Below, one piece after another: positions 1 through 11,360 of a DNA stretch of 39,547 nucleotides. The number at the start of each line of letters is the position of its first letter. Position 1 is the stretch's first letter. Under the pieces are notes generated by a model. That model had not been told where the DNA came from and made no database searches. It saw only the letters and a program-made list of their open reading frames with translations. The DNA is from Ichthyophonus hoferi. Its lineage: Eukaryota; Opisthokonta; Ichthyosporea; Ichthyophonida; Ichthyophonidae. The position numbers were made by a program, and so were the translations under genes. The stretch is from NCBI GenBank assembly GCA_002751075.1, contig NAOQ01000644.1, positions 1 through 39,547 of the forward strand. Direction: 5' to 3'.

Positions 1-779
1 CCCGGTTTGGGACTATAATAATCACAGGTCAGATAATTTGTTTTGACTCGTAATAATATAATAATACCACAATGGTTCCGTACCATGATTAAAATCTTAA
101 TACTAATAGGCGGCAAATTTATGATATATATTAAAAATATGGAAAAGTGAGTTATACTAAAAAGACAGATGGGAAAATACTTTTCCTTCAAAACCCTTCC
201 ATAAGTCGAAGACTAGTATGCCTAGTATTCGTACTTAACATAGTTATTTTCTGTTTAGCTCTTCTAAAAATATATACCTAGTTATCTATTTTGGGTAGAC
301 GGTTTTTGATTGGACACTCATTTGCAATTTGTCCTCTTATCAATGATGGACATGTTTAGCGTTAACATCGTAATCTCAATTTCAATGGGTTAAACTTTAA
401 AGTATGGACCTGTCAATTTAAGGGGTGTGTCAAATGACACTACTGGATCGCTTATCTCATACTGATATTACCAGCGATCCAGACTCATTGTGAAATAATA
501 ATACCAGATCATTTATATTACTAATGAGTTAAGCTTAAATCAAGGCGCGGTATCGGTACTATCCCGGTTTCTAGAAATATTGGGATAACGGGATATAAAA
601 GAGAAAGGGACACAAAATAAAGAACACAGTTTTCTTTATTAACAGTCATTGTATATTTGGATCACTTGACCTACAAGTAGAACTATTGTTAATCAACTTT
701 ATCAGAGATATAAGTTGACAATACTATATGCCGGTAAATATCATACATAGCCCCATTATTGGACTGTCTACAAATTGAC
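1..779. other. AT-rich stretch without a recognised gene
   Basis: No open frame of interest and no recognisable protein similarity in any frame. The stretch lies just upstream of the RNase H remnant of a Copia element, so it may be older, unrecognisable internal sequence of that element. That is inference only. Confidence 0.5.
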
Positions 780-2045
780 ACCAGATGCATTACCATTCAA
801 GGGGATAACCAGTCCACAATTCGACTTTTTAAGATGAGTTGTGCTCCCAGAGAAACACAACACATGAAAGTCCACTATTGGCACATCTGGGACTGTGTAG
901 CTAGCAAGGAAGTCAAGGTGTAACCTCGTCCTATGGAGTTGATAACTGTTGATTGCCTAGCCAAGGCAATCTCTAATACTAACTTCAAATGTACCAAGAC
1001 CCTGATAAGAATGTTTCAACATATTAATCTCTCTTCTCTGCTCACCCAGTGCGCTCCACACATCATCTGCAAGGAGGTGTTATGATTGCAAATACTATTG
1101 AACGCATACTGATTACAAAGTCATTGCTATCTTGGGATTCATAGGGTCTGGGCCATGACCGTGATACACACAACTCTCTGAAGGGGTAATTTTTAGATCC
1201 ACATAGCTTTCTTATAGGTAAACCAACAATACAATATTATATATTCATATATTATTATTACATGTGTATAGACTAAATTTGTGTAAAAATTGTTTATTAT
1301 ATTAGCATACCTAAGTATTAGAAGTAACCATCAAACAGTAAATCAATACTTAGCGCATGATTAATGATATTCAAACTCAGACCACAGCCAACAAGGTATG
1401 ATTACTATTAATTGCTTAATAGATTGTAGTTAACTGAATAAAGCACAACACTTAACTATGACGTCTAAAAAGTATATAAGGTGCTAGCTGTGCTAGCATT
1501 TATTCAACAGTTTAATCATGACACAAAAGAGTAGCTACAAGACCAGCCTGGCCTTTTTATTGAGAAATGTTAGAAATACTAGAATAAAACAAGCTGTTGA
1601 AAATAAGAAGTGGAGACATGGGCATTCCTGTGATCTATATTCGTTTAGAAGGAGAGAGAATACCAAATGACCAAATGAAGGGGCCTTTTAACGGGTCCCT
1701 TTGCATACACGTAGTACATATGGTAAGACACGTTTTTATTATTAAACAAGTCAGCAGAACCTGTCTTAGACAAGATACCTAAGCAATGTGCTATCTGGAC
1801 CTAAAACCTATGATCTGAAATGGCTTATTATGTGGTTTTAGGTACTCTACCATTGGCTGGTTCAATTTTAATAGATCATCTTGGATTCCCGTTTAACACC
1901 AACAGATTGCACTAGTTATTTTCCCAGGCCACATATGTAACAATCATTGTTAGTAATATTAAATGTTTATAGCTATATAAAGAAATATCCAACTTAATTA
2001 AATATTCCTGTTTTAATACTTCCCTTTAGTCTAAGCGGATGATTT
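780..2045 (+). mobile_element. 3' end of a second Ty1/Copia element (fossil): RNase H tail, polypurine tract, LTR
   Basis: At about 800-1010 the plus strand encodes, in broken form, the end of a Copia RNase H domain. It resembles the same part of the larger element at 8225-8400: both carry a motif like R-(H/N)-T-x-H/T-V-K-x-(H/Y)-Y-W followed by I-x-D-C. A purine tract AAGGAGG (1071-1077) lies directly before TGTTATG. The larger element has the same arrangement (AAAGAGG, then TGTTACA at 8467), so 1078 is a likely LTR start. The LTR end is uncertain, at about 2015-2045. A TATA-like box (about 1473-1480) lies inside. The copy is old and broken in many places, and its 5' part is not recognisable here. 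It is a different subfamily from the element at 2583, because the LTRs are not alike beyond the first bases. Confidence 0.65.
1590..2015 (+). repeat. Dispersed repeat family A, copy 1 (probably LTR-derived)
   Basis: This block aligns by eye with 18567-18945, more weakly with 19915-20162, and at its 3' end with 29375-29520. Shared landmarks in order are TTTAGAAGGA, GTCCCTTTGCATACAC, GGTAAGACA, TTTTTATTATTAAA, CTACCATTGGCTGGTT, TATAAAGAAATA and the closing AATTAAATATTCCTGTTTT. Position inside the presumed LTR of the second Copia element suggests the family is LTR sequence. The 61-codon open frame at 1597-1782 falls in the repeat and is not credited as a gene. Confidence 0.7.
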
Positions 2046-2237
2046 AACCTAAGGTATCAAAAATATGAAGAATAATATGAAAGAAACCTTAACATGGTAA
2101 CGACTTAGCTGTAGGCTTGTCGCTCAGTAAATTAACTAGATAATTCTTGATGGCATTTAGAAGTGACTGTGGCATGGTACCCGATGTAAAAAAAAACGAA
2201 AGACAGTTCACCACGCTATATTTTAAATGTTCCTGCT

Positions 2238-2300
2238 CACTCTGGCTCTGGCTCTGGCTCTGGTTCTGGTTCTGTTGTCGGCTCTGGCGTCTGGCGTCTA
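2238..2300. repeat. (CTGGCT)n hexanucleotide microsatellite
   Basis: CTGGCT/CTGGTT hexamers are repeated from about 2238 to 2276 and continue imperfectly to about 2300. The minus-strand Gln/Ser-rich open frame at 2089-2349 is a by-product of this repeat. Confidence 0.85.
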
Positions 2301-2582
2301 GCCGCTGATGGTTGAGATGGTATGTGGGTGTTGCCCTGTTGTTTTGCACATTACCATGGTGTCACTTTGATGCTGGAAATGCCGATAGCTTAAATGCAGG
2401 TTTGAAGACAGTGTGTAGGTGTAATAAAATTGATCCTCCACACGTGGAGATCAGTGGATGAAAGTAGGGTCAAGGTAAAGTGTTTTTGGCATTTGTGGAT
2501 CATTGACTTAATAGAATTACCAGGTTTTTTGACCACGATAAACTATTTAAGCTTTTCTGCTACCATGTTGGGAATAATAAAT

Positions 2583-3392
2583 TGTTACGACCAGAATTTC
2601 TGATCAAAAATCACAATCACAAGCAATATAAAAATCTACTACAATTTCAGAGTGTCATAAGCAATTAGAATAATAGCGTTGAAACCGAAGCATTTATTGT
2701 TTATATTGCTACAGCTTATTTCTTGATGTTACAAGAACACAATTTAAATTGATTTGTTGATGCATATAGTTTGCAAGCACTTACATGAGCCATTCAAATA
2801 AGGAAACATTAGGACAAGATTGTTGAGATAGAGATAGGATCAGATATCCCTAGTGGATCTCTGCGATCTTTTGTGAATTGTATTAACCAATAAGAATAAT
2901 TACGATTGGCCCCATTTAAGCTACATTGCGTTTAGCCAAAACGTTAATACTGGTGGTAAAGCAAATGTATAAAAGGAATAGTTCTAGACAGGGCTGCTGG
3001 GAAAAGTATCAATAAATCAAATCTATTGGCAGGTGTCCGATTGGAGAACCAAAAAGAAAAACAACTATCTATCTTAAAAAGGAGATTATGAACAGGCACA
3101 AAAGAAAAACTAAACAAGAAACAGAACAACAGAAGAGAGAACAAAAACAACAGATATTCGCATATTTTCATTCACAGCATACACACATTCCTACTATCAT
3201 AGGTACTGTAGATACTGGCAAGGCATCTATCTCCATTGTTACCAACGATTACAAAATAGTAAGCGTTGGCGTAAATTTAATAGAAGATACCACGATTGCA
3301 GTTCAGTATACTGAATGCAACGACAAGAGCTTACCTCATTTGTATGAGATAACTTTGACCCAATAAATCATAACTCCACTGGATTTAATTTA
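2583..3392 (+). repeat. 5' LTR of the Copia element
   Basis: Collinear with 8467-9277 over its whole length. It begins TGTTACGACCAG. The end is uncertain by about 15 bp; 3378 (…ACTCCA) is the other choice. An unusual point is that its last third holds an open frame of 92 codons (3088-3366). Confidence 0.88.
3088..3366 (+). other. 92-codon open frame inside the 5' LTR
   Basis: The frame has a Lys/Gln/Glu-rich start (about residues 2-25) followed by an ordinary-looking mixed stretch. No family is recognised. Because it lies wholly within the LTR repeat, it is either chance or an old LTR-borne reading frame. The matching stretch of the 3' LTR is not kept open. I do not call it a host gene. Confidence 0.35.
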
Positions 3393-6300
3393 TTCCAAGT
3401 CAAATTCTTTTCTCCATAAGGTTATGAGCCCTTTTAGCATGCTTCCACTCAACAACACGCAACTCTTTCCCGAAACTTGAGAGCCCTTTACTGTTGATTC
3501 AACTATCTCTACTTTACCTATAAATATTAATCAGCAATTTTACCAACACACTTCCTTTAACACAGAGCAAGACATTACCATGTCTCAAACACCTAGAGAC
3601 GATAACACTCCTTATAGCAAAATGCAATCAGATTTGCACAACACTATTGATACTATAATACAAAAAAATATACGCCATAATCAGATCATGCAACAACTTA
3701 CAGAACAAATGCAAAAGATGTCTGCACAATTAAACATAATCTATTAACAACAAAATATCAAACCTACAGTACCCATGGACACTAATCACACTCAACAAAC
3801 AAGAAGTACACTAATTAGCTAACCACACTACTCTACTGATTCAAACCAAGATGTTCTAAATTGGACTTACCTATTGGATACTGCCAAATATTTCCTCCAG
3901 AGTATCAATTCCAATTTCTTCTTCATAGCCAACTGCCAGTCCAGAATTTTCCTTCAAGATTGAAAAGACAAAATGCGCATGATATGCAGACAATCAAATT
4001 GTGAACACTGACTAATCATTGCTCCAACACCTAATGATCGACGGAAACTGAAAATTAGCAAATAATTACTGTCTAACGAGGCATTATGTATATTATACCT
4101 TCACCACTTCATCAGTTAAGATGACTGCTAGAATGCGTCCATCCGAGCGTTAGACATTAAATAATGGGCCTACAATAAAGTAGAACTACCGCAAGAACAC
4201 TATCAAACCATAGCTGAAACCAATATTAACCACATCTCAACTGAATTTAGCTAAAATATGTCTTAAACCCTCAGAAATGTTAACGGAATTTTTTAACAAG
4301 ATACAGCAGATCAGCTAACTGCCTTGAAAATATTTTTCTTGCCAGTTCTGCCCCTGCCTGAGTACTACATTTTATTACTTTTTTATCTACCTGGCCACAT
4401 TTCAGACCAACATTAGATACACTTCAAACTTATGTTCAACCAACATTGCCCAGTTTATATAACACAATGACAATGACCAGAACTGAAGCTGCTATTGTCC
4501 ATGAATATGAATAGGCTAATTTAAAACCAAGTCCTTGCACCAATAACAGAGATCGGAGAGTTATGTAGCATTCAAAAAGATCCCCTTGTCAGTTTCATAC
4601 TGTCCCGTGTAATACCCATACCACTGCGAAGTGTTCCTTAACAGGAACAATCCTAACTATGGTAAGATATTTTTTTCTCCCAAATGAGTGACAGCCAGCA
4701 CTTTTTACATCACAGGTAACATACCATGCTCCAACCAGTCACCTGTAACACCAGCTGCTCAACCACTGAAACATGAATTCTGTCCCAGTTAACCATGTTC
4801 ATCACATGTTAGCATGACAGCACCCTACCCCTTCAAGCCCAAATGCTTAACAATTGTGCCTCTTAATACCCCTTCCGCAACAGAGGTCAGTCCTTCTCAA
4901 AACAAAAACCAACTGTTAACCCCTTTTCTAATTGGTAGTTTCCTTGTTTGTCGCCAATGGATACTTTTGCCATATCTGGAGACAATGAGAAGCATTCACC
5001 AGCGCTTCTCCACTCACATTTAACTTCCATTTAGCCAATGGAATCACCATGCATGCCACGTATTATAGTACAGTGACCTTAAGGTCACACATCGATGGTA
5101 TAGATAGAGATATTATACTCCATGACATTTTTTATACCCCTGGAATTCAATATAATCCTTTGTCTATCACAGCCTTAGGAAGTCAATGATGCACCATGAC
5201 GATTACTGATAATTAAGTAACAATCTTTAAGGGCAACACTTCTATCCTACGTGGCTACCCATGGCAGGAAGACAAATTTCTCCTCCAGACCATATTTGTT
5301 CTACATTCTGACAAGAGCTTGGAATCAGAAAATATTAATGCATACAACCACTCATTACCAAATGACGATTTTGACAGCCACACTCATTTTATCAATAGCT
5401 ACAGTCACACTTCTACCAACGTTTCCATTTCTAATAGTTTCCTTTTTCTTTGCTTTGTTTGCACAACACCACAACCAAATACTGTGTAGCATTCCTGGTT
5501 TGTACACTGTTTGCCAAAACGTCTTACTGTTTGTCAAAAAATTTACATCATTGCAATCCCAAAGAACATTGGTCCATGTGATGTCTGTGCTGCAAAGCAA
5601 TTTATTGTGAGCCCCTTCCCATTGTGTAATATGCATGCCAATTGTCCATTAGAAACCATCTACAGTGATGTGACTGGTCCCCTTCATGTAAACTTTGATG
5701 GATTCTGCTGGTTCATACTTTTTATTAGTAATTTCATGCATTACACTACAATTTATTGTATGAAAAATAAAAATGACGCACCCACTTTGTTTTGCCAATT
5801 TTTGGAGGCATCTCATACCAAACATGTCCTTCTCTGCATTACCACCCTATACACTGATCAAGGCACATAATGCACACTTACATCCTTCCTTGAACAGCTT
5901 ACATCTTGGAGGATTCAACTTTGCACTACCTTGTCATATACACCTCAATCAGATGGTCTTTCAAAGTGCATGAATCGACACATTATCACCATGGCCAGGG
6001 TTGCCATGAACACTGCCAATGTCCCTCATACCTATTGGGATTATGCCATTTGGGCTGAAGTGATCACTTATAACTTAATGCTGATCACCAGCTTATTAAT
6101 TAATCAAACCCTTCATTCTCTATGGTATCACACATCCAGTCCAATTTACTGTCTATGCACCTTTGGGCGCAAACTCTATTACAGGACTTATTCTGTTACC
6201 AGGAAGCCTAAAATTACCATATGCACCCAGGAGGTATGTTTACTAAGCTACTGCGACAACGTGGGTGGTTGCATCATTTTAAACTGTAAGTTCCACTACA

Positions 6301-7937
6301 CCTCCATACACCAAAAATACATTTTTTTAGAAGAATGTTTTTCCCACAACACACAATACTGAACCTTTACCAACAATCCTTTCTAATCACACAGTGATTC
6401 CACGACCACTCTTACCCATAATACTATTTCAATGGACAATGAATCAGTGTATACTTCTCTAGTCCCTGAGAATATATAATTTCATAGTGAGTATACCTCA
6501 AACACTCCTATTCCTACATTTCCACTAATCTCACCATTGATCTCACAATTTTTTATGCCAGTGCCCGAATTTTTTTAACTTAATGAGAGAAAGGGTTTAG
6601 ATTGCTATACTGAACCTAATGCAGATTCTGCGACACATCACTACTAGTGCTGTGCACCATCCACAACATACAGTGGTCAAACATATGGTCAGCAGCAGCT
6701 ACTGATAGATGTGATGCTAACTATAGAGATCATCACCTCACTATTTCCCATCAATATAGAGTTCATAGACCCTAAGAATTACAAAAAGTTGATGCGTTCC
6801 GAAGACGAAAGGTCTTGGATCAAAGGCAAGCATACTGAACTTGCCACAATCAATGAATTTCATACCCAGACTGTTATCCCCAGCGAGGAAGTCCTTAAGA
6901 ATGTCACAATTCTATGAAGCTTATGGGTCTACCACAGAAAACGTAACAACAACAGGAAAGTTACACAACACAAGGCCCATTCCTGTACACAAAGCAGCAT
7001 GTAGATAAAGAACAAAGATTTCTTCAATATCCCTTCTCTAGTAACCAGCTTCATTGCCATTTGGATCCTAATTGCAATTGCCACAGCTCGTCAATATAAA
7101 CTTACTCAACTTGATATCTGTTCTGCCTATCTTCATGCAGCACTTCCAAGCTTAGTCTACATGCTCCAACTTCTATCCATGGAGGGCTTAGACAGCCCAA
7201 GATGGGTATGAAAACTATCAAAGTGCCTCTATGGCCTGCATGTAAGTGGTCTCAAATGGAATGAAACACTAGGTCCTTCCTATGGATTTAAGGAATGCCT
7301 CTGCTGAACAAAAACCTCAGTCTATATGTCTTACACCACCTACAAATTTCTAGCATTATTTTTCTAGGTGAACGATGCTCTAATCATTTCAGAGCATCAC
7401 ATGGCAAGGCGGCACTTTTCAGTACCTTCAACCAACACTTTCACATCAAAAAAATAGGGGATCATCATCTGATTGTCCAGGCTACTCAATTCAATGATCC
7501 AATGCAGGTATCAGGCTATCTCAAAACGCATACATGAAGGAACTGGTCAAGTCCTATGGTCAGGACCATGGCTGATCCACTTACTCATACAGTCTGCTAA
7601 AACACATTAAGGAAACCACCCACCGATCCAGTGAAACTAAACTGTATAACACCAACGCCTATCAAACATTAATTGAATGCCTACTCTAGATTTCAAAATC
7701 CAGCCATCCTGATTGCTAATTTTCAGTTAACTACCTCACCTGCTACACAGGAAAGCCAACCAAAACCATACAGGAAATGGTTATGCTTCTCCTGAGATAC
7801 CTTGAGACAAAAGTTGTAAGTTTATCATCTATGATAAAGGACCCCTTATACTGACAGCCTTCTCAAATGCAGATGTTGCAGTTATTTTACGCACATTAAG
7901 AATCACATCAGGATACATCGTTTACCTCACTGGGAGA

Positions 7938-8041
7938 ATGTTAAAGCATGCTGAATCTATATGATAATCGACTTTGGGATACTTAGCATAATCTAAGTAT
8001 CCCAAAGTCGATTATCATATAGATTCAACATACTTTAACAT
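7938..8041. repeat. 49-nt near-perfect inverted repeat with a 6-nt loop
   Basis: Arm 1 (7938-7986) and arm 2 (7993-8041) are reverse complements with two mismatches near the outer end. The inner 34 nt on each side (7953-7986 and 7993-8026) pair perfectly around CATAAT. It interrupts the RNase H region of the Copia fossil, just before the remnant of the conserved segment that contains the S-T-x-E motif. Confidence 0.95.
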
Positions 8042-8466
8042 AGACCATTTGATTGACTCTCTAACAAGCAGAGCTTGACTGCCTTATCGACCACTGAAAG
8101 CAAATAAATAGCTATGGCAACTACTTGTCAACAGATCTCATATATAACTTCTCTTTTAGACTCTTTGCACATTGACACAGGATATGTAAAGCTCCATGCA
8201 GACAACCAGTCAGTAATAAGACTTACAAATAAGAATTGTGTCTCCAGAGGAACAAGACACACTACAGTAAAGTACTGGTACATCCAAGACTGCATAGAAA
8301 ACAAGGAGATAGAAGTTTTCTCGTGTCCCACAGAAAAAAATGATGGCTGACTGCTTAATGAAGGCCATGTCATCTACCAACTATAAGAAGGCTAAGAAAC
8401 TAGTAAGAATGTATGATTTTTAATTTCTTCCCGCCCACCATATATTACAAATCATATGTAAAGAGG

Positions 8467-9277
8467 TGTTACAACCAGAATTTCGCATCAAAAATCGCAA
8501 TCACACGCGATCCAAAAATTTACTACAATTTCATAGTGCCAAGAGCTATTAGAACAGTAGTGTTGAAACCAAAGCATTCAATGCATTTGCTGTTGCAGTC
8601 TATTCCTTTATGCTACATGATCATTAACTCCAAATGAACACTAAATTGAATTGTCAATGCATAGTTTGCAAGCACTTATATTATAGCTAATAAACCATTC
8701 AAATATAGGAACACTAGAATCACCTTATAAAGATAAGATCAGATCTTCCTAGTGGGTCTTTACAATCTTTTATTAATTAAATAAGCTAATAATGATATTT
8801 TTGATTGATGATTGGTCGCATTTAAATTAACCAACAGTTAGCTCTGGCAGTAAAACAAATGTACAAAAGGAATGGTTCTAGAAAGGGCTTGGGGGAGAAT
8901 TGTCAATTATCCCAATATACGGGCAGGTGCCCGATTGGAGAACCAAAATAACAATAATTAACTATCTTTAAAAAGTGACTATGAACAGGCACAAAAATAA
9001 ACCTAAACAGAAAGAAGAACAGGATATAAAGTAAGAACAACAGATATTAGCATATCTTTATTTGCAGTATACACACATACCTACTATCGCAGGTACCATA
9101 AATGCTGACAAGGTGTTTAACTCCATTGATACTGATAATTTTAAATAAGTAATGGTAGATATAAATGCAGTAGAAGACACCATGATTGCAGTTTAGCATA
9201 CCAATTATGATAACAAGCTTACCTCATATAAGTGAAGAAACTTTGACCCTATGAATTATTCCACTCGATCTGAATCA
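8467..9277 (+). repeat. 3' LTR of the Copia element
   Basis: Begins TGTTACAACCAG directly after purine tract AAAGAGG (8460-8466). It is collinear with 2583-3392 and closes at …GAATCA. The flank AAAAT (9278-9282) nearly matches TAAAT before the 5' LTR. Confidence 0.88.
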
Positions 9278-9662
9278 AAAATATATATATTAATATAAAC
9301 GTATATAGATCACAGTGAATAAACCTGCCTACTTGTTTTAAAAGGATTTATATTTTATGTTAGAAAAAAAACAATTTTACCCCTATTGATCAATTCAGGT
9401 ATAATATTCTTGTCAAATATCTATCCATAATGGCTGTGGTAAGGTGCAATTCCTTCAACCTGGCTATTAGCACACCATACCATTTATTTGTATAAATGTT
9501 ATGGTCCATGGCTAAAAATCAGCCTGTGGGTGAAGTTGTCTATTCTAAAAGCAATTAGATTATGCTGTAATTTTCCTGTCACTGTGGGTCTAGGTTATAC
9601 TTTTTAACTGATTATATTGAGGTCTAACCAAGTTTAGAGAGGTTTTGTACCTGTAGGAGTAG

Positions 9663-9775
9663 TACTGCAACCTGATAAAACCAAAATATATGCTAAACAT
9701 GCCCTGTGCTTATATTTAGCGGTTTCCCTGGTGATGATCCATAATACATGGCAGATGATAGTGTAAACAAAACTA
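9663..9775 (+). repeat. Dispersed repeat family B, copy 1
   Basis: Aligns by eye at about two-thirds identity with 29823-29937. Shared landmarks in order are TGATAAAAC, AAAAATATA/CAAAATATA, GTAAACAT/CTAAACAT and GGCAGA(C/T)(T/G)ATAGTGTAAACAAAA. No coding content. The type of element is unknown; a SINE-like or LTR-end fragment is possible. Confidence 0.6.
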
Positions 9776-11306
9776 GAATCCCAATTTCAATCACATAATG
9801 GATGATTCATACTACTCGAAACATATGTAATGTGGTGAGATTAAATTCGGATTAAACTGTATGCCTAATATAATATCTAATCTAATATGGTAAGCAGAGA
9901 TTATTGAAAGTAAAACCAATCTCTGGTATCTGTTATATTGAGTTTTATTTGACATACAATGTTCTTATCTTCTGTTAGCTTATTTAGATAGTTATCACTA
10001 AGTAAAAGACAGGTTAAAGTACTTTTAAGTTCTGCTTGCAGTACACAATTGTTCTGAGTTCAAAGGCGTTTTAAACCTCTTATCCTGCAACTTGAACTAT
10101 GTACAACAACTATTTATCTAAACCACTGCGATCATAGATGGATACTTTGAGGATAGTTGTATAAACTATCCTCTAATAGTTTACCTATATCAGGTTTGAC
10201 TAATTCTAGTAAAGAATCTGGAGAATGAATTTCTGCCACTTGAGGATCAAAAAAAAAATACTATACATTAATAAGAAAAGAAGCAAAATAAATTTCTGGC
10301 AAACTTTTAACATGTATTTGATGACTGAAAATGGTAACTTTGTATTGTTTTGAGAGCTTACTATGATATACGCATCATGGTGGAAACACCAATAGGTGCA
10401 TGTGTAACGTGCTCATGGGTTCATTGTGTAATTGTGTATAGGAAAACCAATAGGTATGTGGAAGATTCTATTTAATCATTGTATATAGAAACTATTCCTT
10501 GACTAGTTGTCTCGAGAGGACTTTGCCACTAAATCATGGACCAATAGGAGAGGTAGTTTGTACAACAGCTTCCAAGTTAATGTACAAAACTAGCTAGACA
10601 TCAGACGCCAGAAGCCAATGCCTACAACAGAGCTGCCAGGTCACTAAGAATGATAGAGTTCATTTAATCAACTACAAAAAGTATGATAAGAGAACCCGCA
10701 CATATTTAAACTCTAATATCAACACTATAATGGACTATCAAGTAGATACTTCGAGGCAAGCAAGATCCAAATCACTTATAAGGAATTGATCTGCTTATCA
10801 TCAATCAGATGTGAAAAGAAGACCGAATCTGAATCTCAATAAATGATGTCCATGAATTTACGAGTAGTTAAATTGTACATTAGCTCATTTAAGAGTATAT
10901 TAAAAACTGATATTTAAGTAGATTATCCGTCACATCCCCTCTCCTCCCCGCTTGGCCTCTATGAAATACTCCCACTCTGCCGATGCATTTATCCTATTTT
11001 ATTGCGTATTTATATATATATATATGGAAATTATTCTATGCAGGATGATTGTGCACGATAACCTTATAGTTGAGCATAACTCACTTACTCTCTTGCGTTG
11101 TTTTGGGGGATTTCTATTCACTGGATATAAATATTTAATCATCTTACCCCTTGCTAAATTAATATTGTAACTGCTATACTGTCATGTGTCTAATTAAAAA
11201 ACTAACATATAGTGCCCCTCAGGTACTGCATACGTCTGTATACGCTTGTTTACCGCCTTATATTATCGGTTCGGATTTAAACCCCATAACTGATATGGTG
11301 CATGCA

Positions 11307-11360
11307 TAATGGCGTAACATGGCGTAACATGGCGTATGCATGGCGATACATGGCGCATAT
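11307..11360. repeat. Short tandem repeat around CATGGCG(T/A)
   Basis: GGCGTAACAT occurs twice in a row, followed by GGCGTATGCAT, GGCGATACAT and GGCGCATATG. There are about five units of 10-11 bp. It is too short and too variable to be a CRISPR array, and the organism is a eukaryote. Confidence 0.85.

Larger units (their letters stand above)
2583..9277 (+). mobile_element. Ty1/Copia LTR retrotransposon, decayed, with both LTRs (fossil)
   Basis: Two direct repeats of about 800 bp (2583-3392 and 8467-9277) bound the element. They begin TGTTAC, and the 3' copy can be closed with CA. The flanking pentamers TAAAT (2578-2582) and AAAAT (9278-9282) look like a worn target-site duplication. Between the LTRs the order is that of Ty1/Copia: a Gln-rich gag-like region (about 3580-4560), protease and gag-pre-integrase region (about 4815-5560), integrase with its zinc-finger and catalytic-core remnants (about 5570-6340), reverse transcriptase (about 6760-7570) and RNase H (about 7850-8400), then purine tract AAAGAGG (8460-8466). 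Integrase before RT marks Copia rather than Gypsy. The LTRs differ at roughly 15-20 percent of positions over the first ~110 bp, so the insertion is old. The coding part is broken many times over, and I see no sign that it could be active. Confidence 0.93.

Noticed and set aside
2089-2349. Minus-strand Gln/Ser-repeat frame
   Set aside because: The repeat part is the (CTGGCT)n microsatellite; the rest lacks similarity and lies in repeat-derived DNA.
5251-5636. Overlapping open frames on both strands in the Copia interior
   Set aside because: They are pieces and shadows of the Copia fossil, not host genes.
11307-11360. Direct repeats considered as a CRISPR array
   Set aside because: Units are about 10 bp with no unique spacers, and the window is eukaryotic.
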